The translations under genes and the position numbers were made by a program. A stretch of DNA of 6,630 nucleotides, taken from the NCBI GenBank assembly GCA_947474905.1, contig CANJKQ010000056.1, positions 1-6,630 of the forward strand, in the 5' to 3' direction. Origin of the DNA: Pseudomonadota bacterium (GTDB lineage: Bacteria; Pseudomonadota; Alphaproteobacteria; Sphingomonadales; Sphingomonadaceae). Below, in pieces: positions 1 through 5,953 of this stretch (its first letter is position 1; each line of letters starts with the position of its first letter). Below the pieces are notes generated by a model. The model did no database searches and had not been told where the DNA came from. It was given only the letters and a program-made list of their open reading frames with translations.

Positions 1-790
1 ATGAATGGCTGTTGATGACGATACTGACGGCCGGCAGGCCGGTGATCATCATCTGGCCGATCTGCAGTCGATCCGCCTGGCTCACGGTGCCATCCACCGG
101 CGCGCGCATCTCGGTTCGGGTCAGGTCAAGGTTAGCCTTGTCACGCTGGGCGATGGCGGCGGCGATGGCGGGATTGACGCCGGGCACGGCCGATCCGGTG
201 GCAAGCTTGGCTTTCGCTTCATCGGCCGACGCCTGGGCGCTGGCGAGCTGGACGCGCGCCTGTTCCAGCGCATGGCGGGCGTTGAGGAAATTGGCCTGCG
301 TCGTAAAGCCCTGTTTCATCAGCGCAGCCTGCCGGTCAAAATCCTCTTGCGCCGACGCGATCTTGTCGCGCGCGGCCTGGATATCGGCGGCCGTCCCGCG
401 ATAGCTTGATTGCAGCGTCGTCACCTGCACCTGCGCATTGGCAAGCGCGGCATTGGCCTGTTCCAGCGCGATGCGATAGGGTTCGGGGTCGATGCGGAAC
501 AGCAAGTCGCCGCGATGCACCGGCTGGTTCTCACGCACCGCAACATCGACAATGCGCCCGCCAACGTCGCTGGATACCGACACCTTGTCCTGATCGACAT
601 AGGCATTGTCGGTCTCGGCATAGCGGCCCGCGCTGAGCCAGAAATATAGCGCCACCGCGACCACGATCAGCGGCACGATGCCCAGCAGGATATTCCGCCG
701 CCAGCGATCGCGCCGTGGCGCGGCTGCCGCCGTGGTATCCACGGTCAGGGTAGGGGCGCCGGATGGCAATTTGGGATCGGCATCAGCCAT
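1..790 (-). CDS. HlyD/EmrA-family efflux periplasmic adaptor subunit (partial, C-terminus beyond left edge)
   Basis: Membrane-fusion adaptor that would link an inner-membrane pump to an outer-membrane channel for drug or toxic-compound export. The frame is open from the ATG at 788-790 to the left edge, giving 263 residues. Seen: a cytoplasmic tail with basic RRDRWRR before one membrane segment (about residues 33-52), then the EmrA-like ETDNAYVDQDK stretch (59-69), a biotinyl-lipoyl-like half with GGRI and ENQPVHRGDLLFRIDP, a long Ala/Gln-rich coiled-coil hairpin (about 105-215), and the returning lipoyl half with TRTEMRAPVDGTV. Family knowledge: this order is typical of EmrA, whose gene usually precedes an MFS pump gene (emrB), which would lie off the left edge. 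The start overlaps the end of the upstream marR-type gene by 8 bases, so the two are very probably one operon. Family call is firm; the exported compound cannot be read from the sequence. Confidence 0.93.
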   Translation of the reverse strand, partial: MADADPKLPSGAPTLTVDTTAAAAPRRDRWRRNILLGIVPLIVVAVALYFWLSAGRYAETDNAYVDQDKVSVSSDVGGRIVDVAVRENQPVHRGDLLFRIDPEPYRIALEQANAALANAQVQVTTLQSSYRGTAADIQAARDKIASAQEDFDRQAALMKQGFTTQANFLNARHALEQARVQLASAQASADEAKAKLATGSAVPGVNPAIAAAIAQRDKANLDLTRTEMRAPVDGTVSQADRLQIGQMMITGLPAVSIVINSHS

Positions 791-1229
791 TGGCGGCCTC
801 ATCCTTTGTCTGGGGCAGGGCCAGATTGGTGCGGATGGTTTCGAGCGCGGCGGTCATCGCGGCGCGCCCCTCGGGGGTTATGCCCTCCATCATTTCCTCG
901 GTCATGTCGTCGGCAAGCGCCTTGATCTGCTCGATCAGCGGGCGGGCATTGTCGGTCAAATAGATGCGCCAGGCGCGGCGATCATCGGGGTCACGCCGCC
1001 GTTCGACCTTGCCGGCTTCTTCCAGCCGGTCGATCATGCGACACACGGTAATGGGCTCGATTTCAAGCAGTTCCGCCAGCCGCCCCTGGTTGATCCCCTC
1101 ATGCCGCTTCAGAATCGACAGCGTCCGCCATTGCGGGCGCGTGAGCCCGAGCAGCCGCGCGCGTTCATCAAAACGCTTGCGCAGCAGGCGCGAAACATCG
1201 CTGATCAGAAAGCCAATCGAGTCACTCAT
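783..1229 (-). CDS. MarR-family transcriptional regulator
   Basis: Winged helix-turn-helix repressor of 148 residues, the usual MarR size. Seen: an N-terminal dimerisation helix (3-27), LTRPQWRTLSIL (29-40), the HTH with GRLAELLEIEP and recognition helix ITVCRMIDRLEEAG (60-73), a wing around DPDDRRAWRIYLT (80-92), and a C-terminal dimerisation helix. Start chosen at the ATG at 1227-1229, giving MSDSIGFLIS; an in-frame ATG at 1328 would add 33 residues that run through the palindromic control region and look nothing like MarR, so it is rejected. No strong Shine-Dalgarno is visible. The gene is first in an operon with the efflux adaptor (8-base overlap), which suggests a local, ligand-relieved repressor like EmrR/MarR. 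The single cysteine (C63) lies in the recognition helix, not at the N-terminal position used by OhrR-type redox sensors, so redox sensing is not implied. Confidence 0.93.
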   Translation of the reverse strand: MSDSIGFLISDVSRLLRKRFDERARLLGLTRPQWRTLSILKRHEGINQGRLAELLEIEPITVCRMIDRLEEAGKVERRRDPDDRRAWRIYLTDNARPLIEQIKALADDMTEEMMEGITPEGRAAMTAALETIRTNLALPQTKDEAANG

Positions 1230-1238
1230 GCGCGCACA

Positions 1239-1244
1239 TATAAT
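1239..1244 (+). promoter_or_regulatory. Possible -10 box toward the alpha/beta hydrolase
   Basis: A perfect TATAAT on the plus strand, overlapping the left end of the palindrome and giving a leader of about 60 bases to the ATG at 1312. No convincing TTGACA-like -35 is found 16-18 bases upstream, so this rests on the -10 alone and on an AT-rich setting where such matches are easier to find by chance. Confidence 0.3.
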
Positions 1245-1256
1245 AAGCATGTTTAT
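1243..1256. promoter_or_regulatory. Candidate MarR operator palindrome
   Basis: The 14-mer ATAAGCATGTTTAT is a palindrome centred on CATG with one mismatched pair (G1247/T1252). It is an AT-rich patch in GC-rich DNA, 14 bases upstream of the marR start and 56 bases upstream of the divergent hydrolase start. MarR-family dimers are known to bind short inverted repeats in their own promoters. It touches promoter-like boxes on both strands, so a bound dimer could block transcription both ways. The site is inferred from position and symmetry. Confidence 0.5.
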
Positions 1257-1257
1257 A
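1252..1257 (-). promoter_or_regulatory. Possible -10 box toward marR/efflux operon
   Basis: On the minus strand this reads TATAAA, inside the right arm of the palindrome, which would put the transcript start around 1245 and leave a short leader of about 16 bases before the marR ATG. The -35 candidate 17 bases upstream (TGCCGT, 1275-1280) is poor. Support is position and composition only. Confidence 0.3.
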
Positions 1258-1311
1258 TAAATCCATAGCGCCGCACGGCATGGCGCACGGTGAGTCAATC
1301 GGAGACACGCC

Positions 1312-2067
1312 ATGCCGACGCCCGACATTCACTATGTCACCGGATTTGGGGGCGCGCGGCTGGCCTGGCGCGAGGTGGGGGAGGGGCGGCCCGTGCTGCT
1401 GCTCCACGGATTTTTCTCGGACGCGGTCACCAACTGGATCCGCTATGGCCATGCCGCTGCTATTGCGGCGCGCGGATTTCGGGTGATCATGCCTGATCTG
1501 CGCGCGCATGGCGACAGCGCCAAACCGCACGATGCCGCCGCTTATCCGCCCGATGTGCTGGCGGCAGATGGCTTTGCGCTGATCGAGGCGCTGGGGCTGA
1601 CCGACTATGATCTGGGCGGCTATTCGCTCGGCGCGCGCACGACGGTGCGGATGCTGGCCAGGGGCGCCACGCCCCGCCGGGTTGTGCTGGGCGGCATGGG
1701 CTATGAAGGGATCACCTCGACCGGCAGCCGCGCCGGTTTTTTCCGCGATGTGCTGACCAGGCCCGATGGATTTGAACGGGGATCGGCCGAATGGCTGGCG
1801 CAGGCTTTCCTCAAGACGACGGGCGGGGACTCGGCAGCGCTGGTCCGCGTCCTCGACACCTTTGTCGATACCCCGCCCGAGGTGCTGGCGACGATCCGCC
1901 AGCCGACGCTGGTGGTGGCGGGGAGCGATGATTTCGACAATGGATCGGCCGAGGCGCTGGCCGCGTCCCTGCCCAATGCAAAGCACGTCGTGACGCCGGG
2001 CAACCATATGAGCGCGGTGATCAAGCCCGAATTGGGCGAGGCTATGGCGGATTTTCTGGCCGCTTGA
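1312..2067 (+). CDS. Alpha/beta hydrolase (serine hydrolase fold)
   Basis: A 251-residue alpha/beta hydrolase without signal peptide or membrane segment, so probably cytoplasmic. Seen in order: core strand and oxyanion-hole motif LLLHGFF (29-35), DLRAHGDS (62-69), nucleophile elbow GYSLGA with Ser105, a short cap-like region (about 130-190), acid region VAGSDDFD (202-209; Asp206 or Asp207 is the likely acid), and catalytic His232 in PGNHM. The triad is complete. The start is supported by GGAGA at 1301-1305, six bases before the ATG. It is divergent from the marR-efflux operon and shares its 82-base control region, so its substrate may relate to the MarR ligand; this is inference. Family members include esterases, lactonases and C-C hydrolases; the substrate cannot be told from the sequence. 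No terminator-like hairpin is obvious after it; the 60 bases to the peptidase start show no clear promoter. Confidence 0.9.
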   Translation: MPTPDIHYVTGFGGARLAWREVGEGRPVLLLHGFFSDAVTNWIRYGHAAAIAARGFRVIMPDLRAHGDSAKPHDAAAYPPDVLAADGFALIEALGLTDYDLGGYSLGARTTVRMLARGATPRRVVLGGMGYEGITSTGSRAGFFRDVLTRPDGFERGSAEWLAQAFLKTTGGDSAALVRVLDTFVDTPPEVLATIRQPTLVVAGSDDFDNGSAEALAASLPNAKHVVTPGNHMSAVIKPELGEAMADFLAA

Positions 2068-2127
2068 CCGCGCCTGGCCAAGATGCTGTCTGACGCCCGA
2101 TAAAGATTGAACAAAGGGATGACCCGA

Positions 2128-3942
2128 ATGCGCCTTGCCCTGATTTCGATGACCGCGCTGGCCCTTGGTCTGGCACCCGCCGGTGCCCATGCTGCCGACA
2201 CCGCGCCCACCGCAGCCGATGCTGACGCTTTTGTTGCCAAGGCGGAAAAAGTGGGCGCTGATCTGGCGGTCGACGCCAATCGTATCCAATGGGTCAACGC
2301 GACCTTCATTACCGATGATACGGATGCGCTTGCCGCCAAAAGCGCGGCGCAAGCGACGCTGCTCCAGGTGCAATATGCCGAGGAGGCGGCGAAATATCAG
2401 AACATTCCCGGCCTTTCCCCCGACACCAAGCGCAAGCTCGACCTGCTGCGCAATGGCATTACCTTGCCCGCCCCCACCGCGCCCGGCGCCGCAGACGAGC
2501 TCGCCACGATCGTGACGCGGATGTCGTCGCAATATGGCAAGGGCATGGGCACGCTTGACGGCAAGCCGATCAACGGCAGCGATATCGAAGCCGCGATGGG
2601 CACGACGCGCGATCCCGCCAAGCTGAAGGAAATGTGGACGAGCTGGCACGACAATGTCGGCGCCCAGATGCGCGGCGATTATGGCCGCATGGTCCAGATC
2701 AGCAATCAGGGCGCCAAGGATTTGGGCTATGCCGATGTCGGCGCGATGTGGCGATCAGGCTATGACATGTCGCCCGAACAATTCGCGCAGCTGACCGACA
2801 CGCTGTGGAAGCAGGTCGAGCCGCTGTACAAATCGCTCCACGCTTATGTCCGCTGGAAGCTGAACGAAAAATACGGCGACGCCGTCCAGCCCAAGACCGG
2901 CCCGATCCGCGCCGATCTGCTCGGCAATATGTGGGCGCAGGAATGGGGCAATATTTACGACGTCGTCGCGCCAAAGGGTGCCGGCGATGTAGGCTATGAT
3001 ACCGGCGCGCTGCTGCAAGCCAAGGGCTATGACCCGCTCAAGATGGTCAAGACGGCGGAGGGTTTCTACTCATCGCTCGGCTTCAAGCCGTTGCCCGACA
3101 CTTTCTGGGCGCGCTCGCAGATCACCAAGCCCCGCGACCGCGACGTCATCTGCCATGCCTCGGCCTGGGACATCGACAATAAGGATGATATTCGGGTCAA
3201 GGCATGCCTGAAGGTCAATGCCGATGATTTCGTGACGATCCATCACGAGCTTGGCCATAATTATTACCAGCGGGCCTATAAAGACCAGCCATTCCTCTAT
3301 GAAAATGGCGCGAATGATGGCTTCCACGAAGCGATTGGCGACTTCATCGCGCTGTCGATCACGCCGCAATATCTCGTTGATATCGGCTTGCTCGACAAGG
3401 ACAAGGTGCCGAGCGCCGACAAGGATATTGGCCTGTTGCTCCGCCAGGCGATGGACAAGGTGGCATTCCTGCCCTTTGGCTTGCTGATCGACAAATGGCG
3501 CTGGGGCGTGTTCTCGGGCGCGATCAAGCCCGATCAATATGAGGCGTCATGGAACGATTTGCGCCGCCAATATCAGGGGATCGTGCCGCCGGTGGCGCGC
3601 GACGAGACGCGGTTTGACCCCGGCGCGAAATATCACATCCCGGCGAGTGTGCCCTACACCCGCTATTTCCTGGCGCGGCTCTATCAGTTCCAATTCTATC
3701 AGGCGGCCTGCAAAATGGCGGGATGGAAGGGGCCGCTCCACCGCTGTTCCTTCTACGGCAACAAGGCGGTTGGCGAGAAACTGAATGCGATGCTGAGCCT
3801 TGGCCAGTCGCAGCCCTGGCCACAGACGCTGAAGGTCTTCACAGGCACCGACCAGATTACCGGCCAGGCGCTGGTGGATTATTTCGGCCCGCTCAAAAAA
3901 TGGCTCGACCAGCAGAATAAGGGTCACCCCACCGGGTGGTGA
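2128..3942 (+). CDS. M2 family metallopeptidase (ACE-like peptidyl-dipeptidase), exported
   Basis: Zinc peptidase predicted to remove C-terminal dipeptides from peptides in the periplasm or outside the cell. The ATG at 2128 is preferred: AAGGGA lies 9 bases upstream and the product (604 aa) begins with a clean signal peptide, [18 protein letters not shown], with likely cleavage after AHA (residue 22). Alternative in-frame starts are TTG 2107 and ATG 2119. Seen: zinc motif HELGH (373-377) with third ligand Glu401 in GFHEAIGD; substrate-binding Gln271, His343 (CHASAWD), Lys501, His503, Tyr510 and Tyr513 (AKYHIP, PYTRYF). From memory of human testis ACE, these match 383-387, 411, 281, 353, 511, 513, 520 and 523, all with a constant offset of 10. 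Cysteines 342/360 and 528/540 match two ACE disulfides. There is no C-terminal membrane anchor; the protein ends shortly after the conserved C-terminal region (HPTGW). A bacterial ACE homologue of this kind is known from Xanthomonas. The natural substrate is unknown. Confidence 0.96.
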   Translation: MRLALISMTALALGLAPAGAHAADTAPTAADADAFVAKAEKVGADLAVDANRIQWVNATFITDDTDALAAKSAAQATLLQVQYAEEAAKYQNIPGLSPDTKRKLDLLRNGITLPAPTAPGAADELATIVTRMSSQYGKGMGTLDGKPINGSDIEAAMGTTRDPAKLKEMWTSWHDNVGAQMRGDYGRMVQISNQGAKDLGYADVGAMWRSGYDMSPEQFAQLTDTLWKQVEPLYKSLHAYVRWKLNEKYGDAVQPKTGPIRADLLGNMWAQEWGNIYDVVAPKGAGDVGYDTGALLQAKGYDPLKMVKTAEGFYSSLGFKPLPDTFWARSQITKPRDRDVICHASAWDIDNKDDIRVKACLKVNADDFVTIHHELGHNYYQRAYKDQPFLYENGANDGFHEAIGDFIALSITPQYLVDIGLLDKDKVPSADKDIGLLLRQAMDKVAFLPFGLLIDKWRWGVFSGAIKPDQYEASWNDLRRQYQGIVPPVARDETRFDPGAKYHIPASVPYTRYFLARLYQFQFYQAACKMAGWKGPLHRCSFYGNKAVGEKLNAMLSLGQSQPWPQTLKVFTGTDQITGQALVDYFGPLKKWLDQQNKGHPTGW

Positions 3943-3973
3943 AATAATCGCCATCGCAAAGGCTGGACTGGAC

Positions 3974-4007
3974 GGAGGCGCGACCCGCTGTTATGGGCCG
4001 CGCCTTC
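3974..4007 (+). terminator. GC-rich hairpin after the M2 peptidase gene
   Basis: GGAGGCGCG (3974-3982) pairs with CGCGCCTTC (3999-4007) as a 9-bp stem with one G-U pair; the 16-base loop can add a CCC/GGG inner pairing. It starts 32 bases after the peptidase stop. No T-run follows, so it is not a classical intrinsic terminator; it may be a weak or factor-assisted terminator, a 3'-end stabiliser, or part of the rpmE leader. Confidence 0.4.
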
Positions 4008-4014
4008 GCTTTGA

Positions 4015-4032
4015 GGCTGGTCGGAACCAGCC
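4015..4032 (+). promoter_or_regulatory. Perfect 7-bp hairpin in the rpmE leader
   Basis: GGCTGGT (4015-4021) and ACCAGCC (4026-4032) form a perfect stem closed by a CGGA tetraloop, 19 bases before the GTG start of rpmE and just ahead of its Shine-Dalgarno. Structured L31 leaders are known in several bacterial groups and L31 can repress its own synthesis, so an autoregulatory role is possible; the sequence alone does not show it. Confidence 0.4.
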
Positions 4033-4051
4033 GCCGATGGAGCTTACCCAC

Positions 4052-4282
4052 GTGAAAAAAGACACCCACCCCGATTACCACATGATCAAGGTGCAGATGA
4101 CCGACGGCACCGTGTACGAAACCCGCTCCACCTGGGGCAAGGAAGGCGACACGATGACGCTGGAAATCGATCCGCTCGCCCACCCGGCCTGGACCGGCGG
4201 TCGTGGCCAGTTGCTCGATGCCGGCGGCCAAGTCGCGCGCTTCAACAAGCGCTTTGGCGGGCTTTCGCTCACCAAGAAGTAA
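4052..4282 (+). CDS. rpmE: 50S ribosomal protein L31, cysteine-free form
   Basis: Ribosomal protein L31, a late-assembling large-subunit protein bridging to the 30S head. The product (76 aa from the GTG) begins [18 protein letters not shown] after the initiator and carries the conserved [18 protein letters not shown] and FNKRFGGL blocks of alphaproteobacterial L31. Start: GTG at 4052 is preferred because L31 proteins normally begin right at this KKD/HPDYH block and GGAG at 4039-4042 sits nine bases upstream. An in-frame ATG at 4037 would add MELTH, but its own codon overlaps that Shine-Dalgarno and it has no good one of its own. There is no cysteine, so this is the zinc-independent form. The gene appears to stand alone between the peptidase and the PilZ gene, with hairpins in its leader. 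Confidence 0.95.
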   Translation: MKKDTHPDYHMIKVQMTDGTVYETRSTWGKEGDTMTLEIDPLAHPAWTGGRGQLLDAGGQVARFNKRFGGLSLTKK

Positions 4283-4303
4283 TCGGCGTTCGGCGGCGTG
4301 TCG

Positions 4304-4318
4304 TTAACGCGCTGTTAG
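4304..4318 (+). promoter_or_regulatory. CtrA-like site upstream of the PilZ gene
   Basis: TTAA-N7-TTAG, one base from the alphaproteobacterial CtrA consensus TTAA-N7-TTAA, in the 79-base gap between rpmE and the PilZ start. CtrA is known to govern motility and cyclic-di-GMP-linked genes in alphaproteobacteria, and the target here is a c-di-GMP-binding protein, which makes the match plausible. A single near-match of this length also occurs by chance. Confidence 0.35.
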
Positions 4319-4361
4319 TTACAAGGGCTTAGGTTTTCCCGTCGAGATGACAGGAAAGCCC

Positions 4362-4694
4362 ATGCTGTTCGCCGCCGAATTTGAACCCGCCCAGATCGAC
4401 ACACGGCGCCGCAGCCCGCGCGCGCCGGTGTCGCTTGACGCGCGCATCGGGCGGGGCGGGCTTGATCGCGCCTTGTGCAAAGTGGTCAACGTCTCGCTGC
4501 ACGGCGCCAAGCTGCAGACCTATTCGCTCCTGAAGGTCGATGCGGCGATCTGGCTGACGCTGCCGGTCGTCGGTCGACGCGCAGCGACGATCATCTGGGC
4601 AACCGACTTTGAAGCGGGCTGTCAATTCCTCGAGCCGCTGACCGACGCGGAACTGGAAACGCTCGTCGAAATCAGCCCCAAGTCGGACGACTGA
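4362..4694 (+). CDS. PilZ domain protein (c-di-GMP receptor)
   Basis: Small single-domain PilZ protein, 110 residues from the ATG at 4362. Seen: the RxxxR c-di-GMP-binding motif within RRRSPRAP (R16 and R20), the second motif NVSLHG (N43, S45, G48), and a short beta-barrel core ending in EAGCQFLEPL. Both binding motifs are intact, so it should bind cyclic di-GMP. There is no effector domain, signal peptide or membrane segment; such proteins act in the cytoplasm by binding partners, often in motility, polysaccharide or cell-cycle control. Start: AGGAAAG at 4352-4358 is well placed for ATG 4362; an in-frame ATG at 4347 would add five residues but has no good Shine-Dalgarno. The stop is 16 bases from the 3' end of the convergent tRNA gene. 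The partner protein is unknown. Confidence 0.92.
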   Translation: MLFAAEFEPAQIDTRRRSPRAPVSLDARIGRGGLDRALCKVVNVSLHGAKLQTYSLLKVDAAIWLTLPVVGRRAATIIWATDFEAGCQFLEPLTDAELETLVEISPKSDD

Positions 4695-4709
4695 CTTACC
4701 GCACGACCG

Positions 4710-4800
<91 letters not shown>

Positions 4801-4873
4801 GCATCGCTTGGCATGCGGGCGCCGCTCCATGCGCGCGATGGAATTTTTGCGCAAGGCCCTGGGCAAGGGGTTC

Positions 4874-5953
4874 ATGTCGAGCCGCAGCTATGGCAAAGCC
4901 TGCGTCATGAGGCGAGTTTGGGCCGGGTATGGCTGGTGGAAAGCCGGTTTGAGCGGAGCGTTGGCGCTTGCGCTGACCGCGTCGGCCAGTGCCCAGACCG
5001 ACGAAGCGGGCTTCCAGAATTTTCTGCAGCAATTGCGCAGCCGTGCCCTGGCGCAAGGCGTGACGGTTGCAACGCTGGACAGCGTGCTGCCCAGCCTGAC
5101 GTTCAATCCGCGCGTGATCGACCTTGATCGGGCGCAGCCCGGCGCCAATCCCAATCAGCCCCCGCCCATGTTTGAGCCCTATCGCGCCGCGCATGTCGAC
5201 GCGGCACGGATCAATCGCGGACGGCAAGTCTATCAGGAGCAGCGATCCCACTTGATCGCGATCGAGCGCGAGACCGGCGTTCCCGAGGCGATCATGGTGT
5301 CGATCTGGGGAAATGAAACCGCTTATGGGTCAGTGACGGGCAATTTCGATTTGCCGCGCTCGCTGGCCTCGCTGGCCTATGAAGGGCGACGGCGCGATCT
5401 GTTCTCCGACGAATTTAGCGCGGCGATGCGCATGATCGATCGGGGCGTCCCGCGCGAGCGCTTGGTGGGAAGTTGGGCAGGCGCGACGGGAAATCCGCAG
5501 TTTCTGCCCTCCATTTATTTGCGCCTTGCCCGGGACGGCGATGGCGATGGCAAGATCGATATCTGGAACAGCCCCGCCGACACGCTTGCCTCGATCGCCA
5601 ATTATTTCGCCAATGCAGGCTGGCGACGCGGCGAGCCCTGGGGACTGGCCGTGTCGGTACCGGCCACGATTGACCGCGCCGCGATTACGGGTCGAACCAC
5701 GGCGCCCCGCTGCAGCCGGGTATTTGAACGGCATAGCGCCTGGAAATCGATGGCGGAATGGCGCGCGCTCGGCCTTGCCCCAATCAGCCGGCCCTGGCCC
5801 GACGATCGCATCATGGCGACGCTGATCGAACCCGATGGCCCCGGCAAAACGGGCTATCTCGCCACCTCCAACTACCGGGTGATCCTCGATTATAACTGCT
5901 CGAATTTTTACGCGCTCTCGGTTGGATTGCTCGCCGATGCCGTCTCGCAATAA
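4874..5953 (+). CDS. MltB-type lytic murein transglycosylase
   Basis: Periplasmic enzyme that cleaves the MurNAc-GlcNAc bond of peptidoglycan to give 1,6-anhydroMurNAc ends. Numbering is from ATG 4874 (359 aa). Seen: an N-terminal hydrophobic segment GLSGALALALTASASA and likely cleavage near AQ; IWGNETAYG with the catalytic Glu148; GNFDLPRSLASLAYEGRRRDLF; GSWAGATGNPQFLPS; an EF-hand-like loop DGDGDGKIDIW (D221, D223, D225, D229); and the C-terminal block NCSNFYALSVGLLAD typical of MltB homologues. Start is uncertain: ATG 4874 has AAGGGG just upstream, ATG 4907 gives a shorter signal peptide, and ATG 4808 would run the gene through the space needed for the tRNA promoter. A C-terminal peptidoglycan-binding domain is absent. 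The 3' end overlaps the RlpA-like gene by 17 bases, so the two are probably cotranscribed. Soluble or lipid-anchored: no lipobox is evident, so soluble. Confidence 0.93.
   Translation: MSSRSYGKACVMRRVWAGYGWWKAGLSGALALALTASASAQTDEAGFQNFLQQLRSRALAQGVTVATLDSVLPSLTFNPRVIDLDRAQPGANPNQPPPMFEPYRAAHVDAARINRGRQVYQEQRSHLIAIERETGVPEAIMVSIWGNETAYGSVTGNFDLPRSLASLAYEGRRRDLFSDEFSAAMRMIDRGVPRERLVGSWAGATGNPQFLPSIYLRLARDGDGDGKIDIWNSPADTLASIANYFANAGWRRGEPWGLAVSVPATIDRAAITGRTTAPRCSRVFERHSAWKSMAEWRALGLAPISRPWPDDRIMATLIEPDGPGKTGYLATSNYRVILDYNCSNFYALSVGLLADAVSQ

Noticed and set aside
5..649. Several plus-strand open frames at the left end
   Set aside because: All lie opposite the continuous EmrA-type coding frame on the minus strand and show no motifs.
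1230..1328. N-terminal extension of the MarR protein by 33 residues from an upstream ATG
   Set aside because: The added residues are encoded by the AT-rich palindromic control region, overlap the divergent hydrolase start and do not resemble MarR N-termini.
2064..2069. TTGACC as a -35 box for the M2 peptidase gene
   Set aside because: It covers the hydrolase stop codon and no -10-like hexamer follows at 15-19 bases.
1222..2649. A 475-codon open frame on the minus strand opposite the hydrolase and the start of the M2 peptidase
   Set aside because: Arg/His/Gly-rich low-complexity translation with no recognisable motif, lying opposite two well-supported genes; a typical antisense shadow in GC-rich DNA.
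3924..3942. Short TCACC/GGTGA inverted repeat over the M2 peptidase stop codon
   Set aside because: Only 5 bp with no following T-run; such repeats are expected by chance in this composition.
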